A stretch of DNA of 12,497 nucleotides from Verrucomicrobia bacterium UBA1263 (GTDB lineage Bacteria; Verrucomicrobiota; Verrucomicrobiia; Limisphaerales; UBA1412). The stretch's first letter is position 1; each line of letters opens with the position of its first letter. Positions 1 through 6,295 of this stretch are shown here, piece after piece. The position numbers were made by a program, and so were the translations under genes. The stretch is taken from assembly GCA_002308515.1 (NCBI GenBank), contig DBVN01000003.1:1-12497 (forward strand), given 5' to 3'. The notes beneath the pieces were generated by a model, which saw only the letters and a program-made list of their open reading frames with translations, was not told the DNA's origin and ran no database searches.

Positions 1-27
1 TTACTATTTAATTAATTATAAAAATAT

Positions 28-57
28 CTGTGTAAATCCGTGTCCATCCGTGGTTCT
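28..57. repeat. Three-fold 10-bp tandem motif (CTGTGTAAAT-like units)
   Basis: Three consecutive 10-bp units share the core C(T/C)GTG(T/G)NN(A/C)(T): CTGTGTAAAT at 28-37, CCGTGTCCAT at 38-47 and CCGTGGTTCT at 48-57. The flank at 1-27 is very AT-rich. I recall similar intergenic strings built from 'ATCTGTG' repeats in genomes of several unrelated phyla, but cannot check that here. Function unknown. The 10-bp spacing is close to one helical turn, so the cores would face the same side of the DNA. Confidence 0.55.
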
Positions 58-91
58 TTATAATTTTTTGCGAGGTCAACATTCGGTTCTG

Positions 92-198
92 TCACCCCGT
101 CGGGGGTTGATTTTGTGGGGAATCGTTACCGGGGATTCCGCTTCGCTCCATCCCCGTCTGTGATCTGTCGCTCCTTCGGAGCTGAGACGCGGGAATCC
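92..198. repeat. Structured intergenic repeat-like element with three hairpins
   Basis: This non-coding, GC-rich block is unlike its AT-rich flanks. It contains a hairpin at 92-110 (CCCC 95-98 with GGGG 103-106, loop GTCG, extended with one bulge), a second at 130-156 (CGGGGAT with ATCCCCG, 13-nt loop), and a third at 170-182 (GCTCC, loop TTC, GGAGC). The string around 164-185 resembles dispersed hairpin repeats I associate with Bacteroidetes-like and PVC-like genomes, of the kind sometimes mobilised by RAYT/Y1 transposases. That identity is recalled, not computed. No ORF of credible quality lies in it. Confidence 0.5.
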
Positions 199-211
199 TA
201 TACCTCTACAC

Positions 212-233
212 AACATATTGATTTGAATATGTT
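212..233. terminator. AT-rich hairpin downstream of tilS, possible weak terminator
   Basis: AACATATT (212-219) and AATATGTT (226-233) form a perfect 8-bp stem with a 6-nt loop. It lies 30 nt beyond the tilS stop codon, at the end of the long minus-strand operon. On the minus strand no U-tract follows the stem, so an intrinsic terminator is not well supported. On the plus strand only a short TT run follows. It may be a weak or Rho-assisted end, or an mRNA 3'-end stabiliser. Confidence 0.3.
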
Positions 234-262
234 TTGATAAAATTAAAATTCTAACGGCAATT

Positions 263-1660
263 TTACGATAAAAAAGTCAGTCTTAAAACCCAGTTTGTAT
301 CCTGGCGGAGTTTGTGTTTTTCACTGATCCTCAAATTCCGCACCCAGAATATGCCTCCATTTTGATCTTCCGCCAGCCAGAGCTGGTGACGCTGTTCATG
401 TATGATCTTTTGATTTACAAAAATATCCTGCAATTTTTGAGGATGCGCCATCCCTATAGGCTGAAAATGATCTCCCTTGCGCCAGTGGCGGAACACGATC
501 GGTGAACCGACCGCGGAGAAGTCAAAAAGCTCCTGATCATCCGATTTTCGGCTGATCTCTCCAGCCTTTTCACGTGGAAGAACTTCACAGCGCAAAGCAG
601 CATTCCCCGGCAGCGTGATCTCACACGCGTCATTTGGCTTCAATTCCACAACAACCTGATCATCATTCCAGCACGTTGTTTCCTTTTGTAAAATCAAGGC
701 GGCAGAATTCTTTTCCCGGTATAAATTTCTCCCCTGACAGCTGTGAGCGCACTCCGGATTTTTGACTAAAAACTCCACTGATTCAAAAGTTGGAACTAAT
801 CCCAACCGGATCAGCTCTTTAGCCACAGCACGCCGCCGCAACGCCAAATGCCAGGTTTCAAAATCTGAACAGATTTTTCTTTGCCGTTCAAGAGACTGAT
901 CTAAAAAATCTGATTCCACCCCCAAGATCTCCATTGTGCGTGAAAGTGTCTGGGACACACCGGGCTGTATCTCTTCCAAAAGCGGAAGGAGCGAATGGCG
1001 GATCTTATTTCTGCGCGCGTCCTGCTGAGAATTGGTAGAATCCTCTACCCACGACAAATTTTCAGAACGGAGAAAGTCTGTCAGCTCCTGATGGGTGCAG
1101 TTCAAGAACGGACGAACGATCCGAATATCTTGCTGATTTGAAAAAGGAAACTCACTGATAGCCCGCATACCCCGGAGTCCTTCCACAGACGCGCCGCGCA
1201 GCAGTCTCAAAAAGAAAAGCTCCAACTGATCTCCGCCATGATGCCCCATAAAAATAAGGGACGAGCCTAAACGCTGAAGCTGTTCACTGAAAAAACGATA
1301 CCGGCATTCCCTGGCCTGCATCTCTACAGACAAACCAGATCCTTTGGCAGATGCCGCGACATCCTTTTCCCCAACAACGCAATCCACGCCCCACTCCCGG
1401 CAGATACGGCGGACAAACTGCTCATCCCGATCGCTTTCTTCCCCTCGCAAATGATGATTGAAATGGAGGACTTTCAAACAATGACGCTTTTCGACTGGAT
1501 ATAAACCGCATAACACCCTCAACAGGGCAACCGAATCCGCTCCGCCGGATACCGCGACACAGATGGTCTTTTCTCCTCCTGTTGGCCATAACAGAGACAG
1601 AACACGACGGCATTCTCTGACACAAAAATGCTGCTCAAATCTATGTGCGGCCATATCCAT
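263..1660 (-). CDS. tilS: tRNA(Ile)-lysidine synthase TilS
   Basis: TilS converts the wobble C34 of tRNA-Ile2 (anticodon CAU) to lysidine with ATP and lysine, so the tRNA reads AUA and is charged with Ile; the enzyme is cytosolic and normally essential. The 465-aa length fits the multidomain form. The N-terminal PP-loop SGGADS is at residues 38-43, followed by HFNHHLRG (66-73) and HHGGDQLEL (140-148), then RPFL...EDSTN...RRNKIRHSLLP. The C-terminal tRNA-binding domain is recognisable from FRHWRKGDHFQPIG to the end. Oddity: most family members read HHxDDQxET, but here the first Asp is Gly143 and the Thr is Leu148. The ATG at 1660 has a perfect Shine-Dalgarno 10 nt upstream that overlaps the ribD stop, so the gene is probably coupled to ribD as the last gene of the operon. 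Confidence 0.95.
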   Translation of the reverse strand: MDMAAHRFEQHFCVRECRRVLSLLWPTGGEKTICVAVSGGADSVALLRVLCGLYPVEKRHCLKVLHFNHHLRGEESDRDEQFVRRICREWGVDCVVGEKDVAASAKGSGLSVEMQARECRYRFFSEQLQRLGSSLIFMGHHGGDQLELFFLRLLRGASVEGLRGMRAISEFPFSNQQDIRIVRPFLNCTHQELTDFLRSENLSWVEDSTNSQQDARRNKIRHSLLPLLEEIQPGVSQTLSRTMEILGVESDFLDQSLERQRKICSDFETWHLALRRRAVAKELIRLGLVPTFESVEFLVKNPECAHSCQGRNLYREKNSAALILQKETTCWNDDQVVVELKPNDACEITLPGNAALRCEVLPREKAGEISRKSDDQELFDFSAVGSPIVFRHWRKGDHFQPIGMAHPQKLQDIFVNQKIIHEQRHQLWLAEDQNGGIFWVRNLRISEKHKLRQDTNWVLRLTFLS

Positions 1661-1670
1661 AGCGCAAACA

Positions 1671-1677
1671 ACCTCCT
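1671..1677 (-). promoter_or_regulatory. Perfect Shine-Dalgarno of tilS overlapping ribD stop codon
   Basis: The minus strand reads AGGAGGT across 1677-1671, with a 10-nt spacer to the tilS ATG. It shares bases with the ribD TAG stop (1678-1676), giving TAGGAGGT. This fixes the tilS start at 1660 rather than the in-frame ATG two codons later, and suggests reinitiation or coupling. Confidence 0.75.
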
Positions 1678-2809
1678 ACCGGGAAACCGGAGCCACATCC
1701 GCCATCAAAAGAAAATCATCTCCCAATGGCATCCACTCCGGGTTTTGGATCAACGGCGTTTCCGATAAATGTTTTACCCCTTTTCCGGAAACACTGGAAA
1801 GCGCTTTCTGACCGCCAATGATCCTGGGCGCGTAATAAAAATGGATTCGATGAACAAAGCCCTGCCTGAGAAAAGAGTCCGCGACCGTCGCGCCTCCTTC
1901 CACCAGCAAATGAGTGACCGATTCGCTTCCCAGTTTCTCCAGCAGACAGGAGATCCGGGGACGACCCTCCGCGTCTGCCGGCAGCTGCCACACTTCCACA
2001 TTTTGACGCAAAACCCGCACACGGTCCACCGGAGCGTTTTCCGAAACAACGATCGTTGTCAGAGAACGCCGCGCGTCAGATACGACCTTGGCAGTCAACG
2101 GAGTCCGAGCCTGCGAGTCCAATACAATACGCCGAAGACGTTTCCCCTCATATCCCGGCAAACGAACCGTCAGAGCGCAATCATCTGCCAAAACGGTGCG
2201 AACCCCCACTAGTATCGCGTCCACCTGAGCGCGAAACTCCATCGCGTGTCTGCGCGATGCTTCGCCGGTGATCCATTGAGATTCTCCCGCGGCAGTAGCG
2301 ATCTTTCCATCCAGAGACATGGCACTCTTCAGCGTAACGAATGGAGTGCGCTTTACGATCCAATGATTGAATACACGATTCAATTTGCGCGATTCTTCAG
2401 ATAAAACACCACTGACCACCTCTACACCTGCCTGACGAAGCAGCTCCAGTCCCCGTCCCTGATGCGCAGGATTGGGATCGGTCGCCGCGCAAACCACACG
2501 AGCGATCCCGGCTTTCAATATAGCTTCCACACAGGGTCCTGTTCTCCCCGTTGTGGAACAAGGCTCCAATGTCACATAAAGAGTGGCACCCCGGATAGAA
2601 TTTCCCCGTGCGACCGCGTCCGCGATGGCGTTCACCTCCGCGTGAGCTTCACCCGCGCGATGATGCCAGCCTTCACCCAGCAACTGACCGTTACCGTCCA
2701 CCAGAACAGCGCCCACCATCGGATTCGGAGAAGTATGTCCCCGACCTTTGGCCGCCAGCTCCAACGCTCTGCGCATCCATTGAATATCACTTTGCCCCAC
2801 GTTAAACAT
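1676..2809 (-). CDS. ribD: Bifunctional riboflavin deaminase/reductase RibD
   Basis: RibD catalyses two consecutive riboflavin steps: deamination of 2,5-diamino-6-ribosylamino-pyrimidinone phosphate, then NADPH-dependent reduction of its ribose side chain. The N-terminal zinc deaminase domain (about residues 1-145 from the ATG) shows TSPNPMVGAVLV, the HAE motif (56-58; Glu58 catalytic) and PCSTTGRTGPC with zinc ligands Cys84 and Cys93. The reductase domain begins near TPFVTLKSAMSLDGKIA (155-171) and includes the GES.WITG segment and the LLVEGG motif. At about 377 aa it is full length. The ATG at 2809 overlaps the lpxB stop by 8 nt (ATGTTTAA). A TTG directly before it (2812) is an alternative start. 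No other riboflavin genes are in the window, so ribD is separated from any rib cluster here. Confidence 0.95.
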   Translation of the reverse strand: MFNVGQSDIQWMRRALELAAKGRGHTSPNPMVGAVLVDGNGQLLGEGWHHRAGEAHAEVNAIADAVARGNSIRGATLYVTLEPCSTTGRTGPCVEAILKAGIARVVCAATDPNPAHQGRGLELLRQAGVEVVSGVLSEESRKLNRVFNHWIVKRTPFVTLKSAMSLDGKIATAAGESQWITGEASRRHAMEFRAQVDAILVGVRTVLADDCALTVRLPGYEGKRLRRIVLDSQARTPLTAKVVSDARRSLTTIVVSENAPVDRVRVLRQNVEVWQLPADAEGRPRISCLLEKLGSESVTHLLVEGGATVADSFLRQGFVHRIHFYYAPRIIGGQKALSSVSGKGVKHLSETPLIQNPEWMPLGDDFLLMADVAPVSR

Positions 2810-3983
2810 CAATCAGCTTCAATATCTGTTCAGCGGCGCGCCTGCAGGCTCCCTCGCCGCCCAGTTCGGAAAGCATTTTTCGCAAATCTGCCTGCACACT
2901 GTTCCGCACATCTGTTTTTGTCAGGAAACGCAAGGTCGCTTCACTCAGATTTTCCGGTGTCGCTTCCCGCTGGATGAATTCGGGATAGACCTCTCTATTA
3001 TTCAAAAGCAGATTGGGCATCCCGATATATTCCACCTTGATAAACAACCGCCCCAGAATCTCCGTGAAAAGTGAGGTCTTATAAAGGATAGCCGTCGGCA
3101 CTTGAAAATAAGCACACTCCATTGTTACCGTCCCGCTGGAGGCGATGGCACTGTCAGCCCACAGCAAAGACTCCGCCAACTTCTTCGGCAAGATTTCCAG
3201 TGAAACTCGATCCAGCACATCCGACAGGGAATTCCGCACATACGGGATCAGTTTTTCCTGTGGAACGACCAGACGAAACTCCGCTTTGACTTGTTTTGAA
3301 ATCAAAGCCATCGCCTCGCCTAATACCGGCAGATGACGATTCAATTCCTTCTCACGGCTTCCCGGCAAAAGCAGCACATGATATGGTTCAGACGGCTGAC
3401 GTGTTCCCACTCGCGGAGCATATTCCTTATAGCGATCCATCAGAGGATGTCCCACATACTCCACTCGCAGCTGTGGTGCCCGCTGGGCATACCACGCCTT
3501 TTCAAAGGGAAAAATACTTAAAACCATATCCATATCTCTGGCGATCTGATGGATGCGGCTTTCATGCCAGGCCCAGATCTGAGGAGAAATGAATTGAACG
3601 ACCTTGGGATCCCAGCCAAAATCAGGATGTTGACGCACCCACTTTTTCAAAGCCTTCGCGAATCTCAGATTGAATCCGGGATAATCTACCAGAATGATCA
3701 CATCCGGGCGTTTCTCTCTGGCCAAATCCAAAAGTTTTAAGAAGAAACCTTTCAGTGTGCCGAAATGCTTCAGGACTTCAATGATACCGACAACCGCGTG
3801 CTGAGTCAGGTCGATCGCTATTTCCGCTCCCGCGTTTTTCAGACGCTCGCCCCCGGCTCCAAAGGCATCCACGGAACGCCCTGTCTGGCTCAACAAAGAT
3901 CGAAGCCCCTGCAAAAGCTCCGCGGCCAAGCCGTCTCCGCTGGCCTCACCGGCAAGAAACATCACTGAAAGTTTGTCCTTCAT
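2802..3983 (-). CDS. lpxB: Lipid-A-disaccharide synthase LpxB
   Basis: LpxB is a GT19 glycosyltransferase that joins 2,3-diacylglucosamine 1-phosphate to UDP-2,3-diacylglucosamine to form the beta-1,6 lipid A disaccharide at the inner face of the inner membrane. Family motifs run in order: GEASGD (12-17), DYPGFN (100-105), ISPQIWAW with R143 (132-143), FPFE (158-161), VGHP (177-180), LPGSREKE (206-213), then SSGTVTMECA and a conserved Y-K segment (AILYKTS). The 393-aa length is usual. The ATG at 3983 overlaps the TGA of the upstream oxidoreductase in an ATGA tetranucleotide, and the 3' end overlaps ribD. Its presence implies a lipid A-based outer membrane. The usual partners lpxA, lpxC and lpxD are not in this window. 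Confidence 0.96.
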   Translation of the reverse strand: MKDKLSVMFLAGEASGDGLAAELLQGLRSLLSQTGRSVDAFGAGGERLKNAGAEIAIDLTQHAVVGIIEVLKHFGTLKGFFLKLLDLAREKRPDVIILVDYPGFNLRFAKALKKWVRQHPDFGWDPKVVQFISPQIWAWHESRIHQIARDMDMVLSIFPFEKAWYAQRAPQLRVEYVGHPLMDRYKEYAPRVGTRQPSEPYHVLLLPGSREKELNRHLPVLGEAMALISKQVKAEFRLVVPQEKLIPYVRNSLSDVLDRVSLEILPKKLAESLLWADSAIASSGTVTMECAYFQVPTAILYKTSLFTEILGRLFIKVEYIGMPNLLLNNREVYPEFIQREATPENLSEATLRFLTKTDVRNSVQADLRKMLSELGGEGACRRAAEQILKLIDV

Positions 3984-5035
3984 CGTTTCAGTTCTTTGCT
4001 CATCTTCTCTTTGATCTGACGAGTGATCTCAAAGGCCAGATCCAAAGCTCTGCACGCGAATTCACCGGTCACGACCGGGGCATGATGAGTTTTCACGCAA
4101 TCCACAAAACTCATCAACTCCAGCTTGAGAGGTTCTTCTTTCTCGATCGGAGCCGGTTCCCGCACAATCCTTTTTCCCCTGAATTCGCTGACAATGGCGC
4201 TGTTGCTCAAAACAGGAGTCGCCGCGGCCAAAAGTTTTTTGAAAATGTTGGATTCTTTTTCATCTTCACGAGCCATGCGGTAGATGTATCCCTTTTGCTC
4301 TTTATAATCGAGAGAAATATAACAAGGAGTCGCACCGCCGCTAAAGACACGGATCTTTCTCATCCGGTCCGGACTGACCCGGCTGGCCGTCATATTGGCC
4401 ACGCAGCCGTTGGCAAAATTCAAACGGGCATTGACAATATCCTCTGAGTCACTCAATACCGGGATCCCGACCGCGTCCACATGGATCACGGGTGACTTCA
4501 CAAAAGCCAGAACCGCGTCCAGATCATGGATCAACAGATCTAATGCCACACCAATATCCGTACTGCGCGCGGGATATGGACTCAGACGATGAGTTTCGAT
4601 GAACCGGGGATCTGTAGCCGCCTTCTGCAAAAATCCAAACACGGGATTGAAACGCTCCACATGGCCAACCTGAAGCACACAATTCTGTTCACCAGCCAGA
4701 CGCGCCAGCTCATAAGCCTGATCCGCATGGTCACACATCGGCTTTTCCACCAGCACATGTTTATGCTGCGTCAGCAGCTGCTTGGCCAGGTCATGATGTG
4801 TCACTGTAGGCGTGACGATGCTCACCGCGTCACAATGCTGAACAAGGTCGTCCACACTGCGGAATACAGGCACACCGCCTAAGTTTTCGCTCACCGCCTT
4901 GGCCGAATCCGACACCACATCATAAATACCGGAAAACTCCACCTGTCCGGCTTTAGCCAGTTCGGAATAGATCCTCGCGTGATGTCTTCCCAATGAACCC
5001 GTTCCCAATACACCTACTCTTAACTTTGACTCCAT
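3980..5035 (-). CDS. Gfo/Idh/MocA family oxidoreductase, candidate UDP-sugar 3-dehydrogenase
   Basis: This is a predicted cytosolic NAD(P)-dependent sugar dehydrogenase of 351 aa. The Rossmann motif GTGSLGRHHA is at residues 11-20, the signature EKP at 97-99 (Lys98 expected in catalysis), GHVERFNP at 124-131, and the active-site LIHDLD at 168-173 with His170 the likely catalytic base region. It overlaps lpxB by 4 nt (ATGA), so the two are almost certainly co-translated. Family members beside lpxA/lpxB include GnnA, which oxidises UDP-GlcNAc at C3 so that GnnB can install an amino group for amide-linked lipid A. No GnnB-like aminotransferase is visible here, so that role is an inference. The start has no clear Shine-Dalgarno and lies 11 nt after the preceding small gene. 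Confidence 0.85.
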   Translation of the reverse strand: MESKLRVGVLGTGSLGRHHARIYSELAKAGQVEFSGIYDVVSDSAKAVSENLGGVPVFRSVDDLVQHCDAVSIVTPTVTHHDLAKQLLTQHKHVLVEKPMCDHADQAYELARLAGEQNCVLQVGHVERFNPVFGFLQKAATDPRFIETHRLSPYPARSTDIGVALDLLIHDLDAVLAFVKSPVIHVDAVGIPVLSDSEDIVNARLNFANGCVANMTASRVSPDRMRKIRVFSGGATPCYISLDYKEQKGYIYRMAREDEKESNIFKKLLAAATPVLSNSAIVSEFRGKRIVREPAPIEKEEPLKLELMSFVDCVKTHHAPVVTGEFACRALDLAFEITRQIKEKMSKELKR

Positions 5036-5046
5036 AAATTCAATTT

Positions 5047-5301
5047 CTATAACTTATCTTCTTCTGAACGAGACTGCTGCCATTTCTTAAATTTCAAAAA
5101 CGCACGTCCTGCCCCTCTTCCCAGCGCCGCGCCAATTTGAGCCGAATCAGGCCGTCCTGCTTTTTCATATACATGATCAGCGTAAGTCTGCGTTTTTTCT
5201 ATTCTATCCTTGACCATCTCCGCTTTTCCATAAATATTCTTCCCCTTTCTGCAAAGGGTATAAATCTTCATTCCCAAGCTGATGATCTTCAAAAGTGGCA
5301 T
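5047..5301 (-). CDS. Small basic hypothetical protein in the yicC-lpxB operon
   Basis: This 84-aa protein does not match any family I recognise. It is rich in Lys and Arg. Residues about 1-16 form a hydrophobic-amphipathic stretch (PLLKIISLGMKIYTLC), followed by a charged, probably helical middle, a Gly/Ala-rich patch (IGAALGRGAGRA) and a charged tail. It has no clear signal peptide or convincing membrane helix. Support for it being real comes from context: it fills the 289-nt space between yicC and the oxidoreductase on the same strand, 21 nt after yicC and 11 nt before the next start. Its ATG has no good Shine-Dalgarno, only an A-rich leader containing the palindrome AAACCGGTTT. The gene could be lineage-specific. 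Confidence 0.6.
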   Translation of the reverse strand: MPLLKIISLGMKIYTLCRKGKNIYGKAEMVKDRIEKTQTYADHVYEKAGRPDSAQIGAALGRGAGRAFLKFKKWQQSRSEEDKL

Positions 5302-5322
5302 TTGCTTTTAAACCGGTTTTCT

Positions 5323-6198
5323 TTATTCTACATTCTGAACCTGTTCGCGGAATTTTTCCAACTCAGTCTTGAACTCCACCACACAACTGGCAATTACTCC
5401 GTCATTAGCCTTGGAGCCGATCGTGTTGATCTCGCGTCCCATTTCCTGGGCCAGAAAATCCAGCATCCTTCCCACCGGCTTATCGCATTTGGCCGCGTGA
5501 TCAAACTGCGAAAAATGACTTTTCAGTCGTGTGATCTCCTCAGTGATGTCACTGCGATCCGCAAAGATCACCACTTCCTGAATGACTCTGGGATCATCCG
5601 GATGGATATTCGTGATGCCGGCTTGCTGGATGCGTTTCAGGAAAATCTCCTTATATTTACCGGGCAGACCTTTGCTTTCTTTTTCTATTTTTTTGAGGAT
5701 CTTTTGCAGACCTTCCACACGTTTGACCAGGTCTTTGGTCAGATTCTTTCCCTCACGCTCCCGCATGGCGATCAGTTCGCTCATCGCTTTTTTCAAAGCG
5801 GCGCGCGCCTGAGGCCAAACCTTTTCAGGTGTCAGAGAAGATGTTTTGCTTTCCATCACACCGGGGACTTCGAGAAGCTTTTCCAAGCTGATCTCTCCCG
5901 GCAGACCCAGTTTTTTGCCCAGGATACGTATTTCTTTGATATAATCAGCGGCGACCGTTTCATTGAAACTCATCGTGGGAGTACCTTCCTCCACTTGGAT
6001 GCCCACACGCACGGAAAGCCGTCCGCGAGAGATCAAACTGTTGCAATCTTCCCGTATCAGGGGTTCCAGAGAATCAAAATCCCTGGGCAGACTAACGAAG
6101 ACTTCGCCCTGTTTACGATTCAAAGAGCTGACATCCACAGTCACCTTTATTCCACCTTTGGAAACGTATGCGCCTCCATATCCAGTCATAGACTTCAT
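5323..6198 (-). CDS. yicC: YicC/YloC family endoribonuclease
   Basis: Members of the YicC family (YicC in E. coli, YloC in B. subtilis) are manganese-dependent endoribonucleases implicated in RNA turnover. The 291-aa protein starts with the diagnostic MKSMTGYG and has the conserved RGRLSV segment after the N-terminal domain. It ends with the family's most conserved block, EMGREINTIGSKAND followed by VVEFKTELEKFREQVQNVE at the extreme C terminus. Length is typical. The ATG at 6198 is chosen; an in-frame ATG at 6189 (MTGYG) is an alternative and neither has an ideally spaced Shine-Dalgarno. It is the first gene of the minus-strand operon, 21 nt ahead of the small unknown gene. In many genomes yicC precedes gmk and rpoZ, but here it leads into a lipid A cluster. 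Confidence 0.93.
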   Translation of the reverse strand: MKSMTGYGGAYVSKGGIKVTVDVSSLNRKQGEVFVSLPRDFDSLEPLIREDCNSLISRGRLSVRVGIQVEEGTPTMSFNETVAADYIKEIRILGKKLGLPGEISLEKLLEVPGVMESKTSSLTPEKVWPQARAALKKAMSELIAMREREGKNLTKDLVKRVEGLQKILKKIEKESKGLPGKYKEIFLKRIQQAGITNIHPDDPRVIQEVVIFADRSDITEEITRLKSHFSQFDHAAKCDKPVGRMLDFLAQEMGREINTIGSKANDGVIASCVVEFKTELEKFREQVQNVE

Positions 6199-6260
6199 GG
6201 CCTGAGTACTATGAACCTTTTTTCGCTAAACAACCAGCTCAAAATCGCTTCCCTTCCAAC

Positions 6261-6289
6261 TTGACTTTCTGCCACTTATCCCTTTCAAT
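6261..6289 (+). promoter_or_regulatory. Candidate promoter for the DUF6807-htrA unit
   Basis: A TTGACT box at 6261-6266 matches 5 of 6 of the sigma-70 -35 consensus. After a 17-nt spacer comes TTCAAT at 6284-6289, which matches only 4 of 6 of the -10 consensus. Transcription would start at about 6296, on the annotated ATG, giving a leaderless or near-leaderless mRNA. No Shine-Dalgarno precedes that ATG, which fits, but the -10 is weak. It lies in the 97-nt divergent spacer shared with yicC; no clear yicC promoter was seen on the other strand. Confidence 0.35.
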
Positions 6290-6295
6290 AATGCC

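Noticed and set aside
1..262. CRISPR-like array at the left edge because of short repeated units
   Set aside because: The 10-bp units are contiguous, without spacers, and there are only three. The hairpin block is not made of repeat-spacer units and no cas genes are nearby.
2462..2977. 171-codon plus-strand ORF across the ribD-lpxB junction
   Set aside because: It is antisense to the RibD deaminase domain and the LpxB C terminus; Arg/His/Pro-rich translation typical of a reverse-strand artefact.
5310..5319. Palindrome AAACCGGTTT between yicC and the small gene as an operator or terminator
   Set aside because: It is too short and AT-flanked for a terminator, and there is no second copy or promoter nearby to suggest an operator.
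5137..6264. 375-codon plus-strand ORF opposite yicC and the small hypothetical gene
   Set aside because: It lies fully antisense to yicC, which has strong family motifs from first to last residue. The translation is rich in Phe, His and Ser with no recognisable domain, as expected for a shadow frame.
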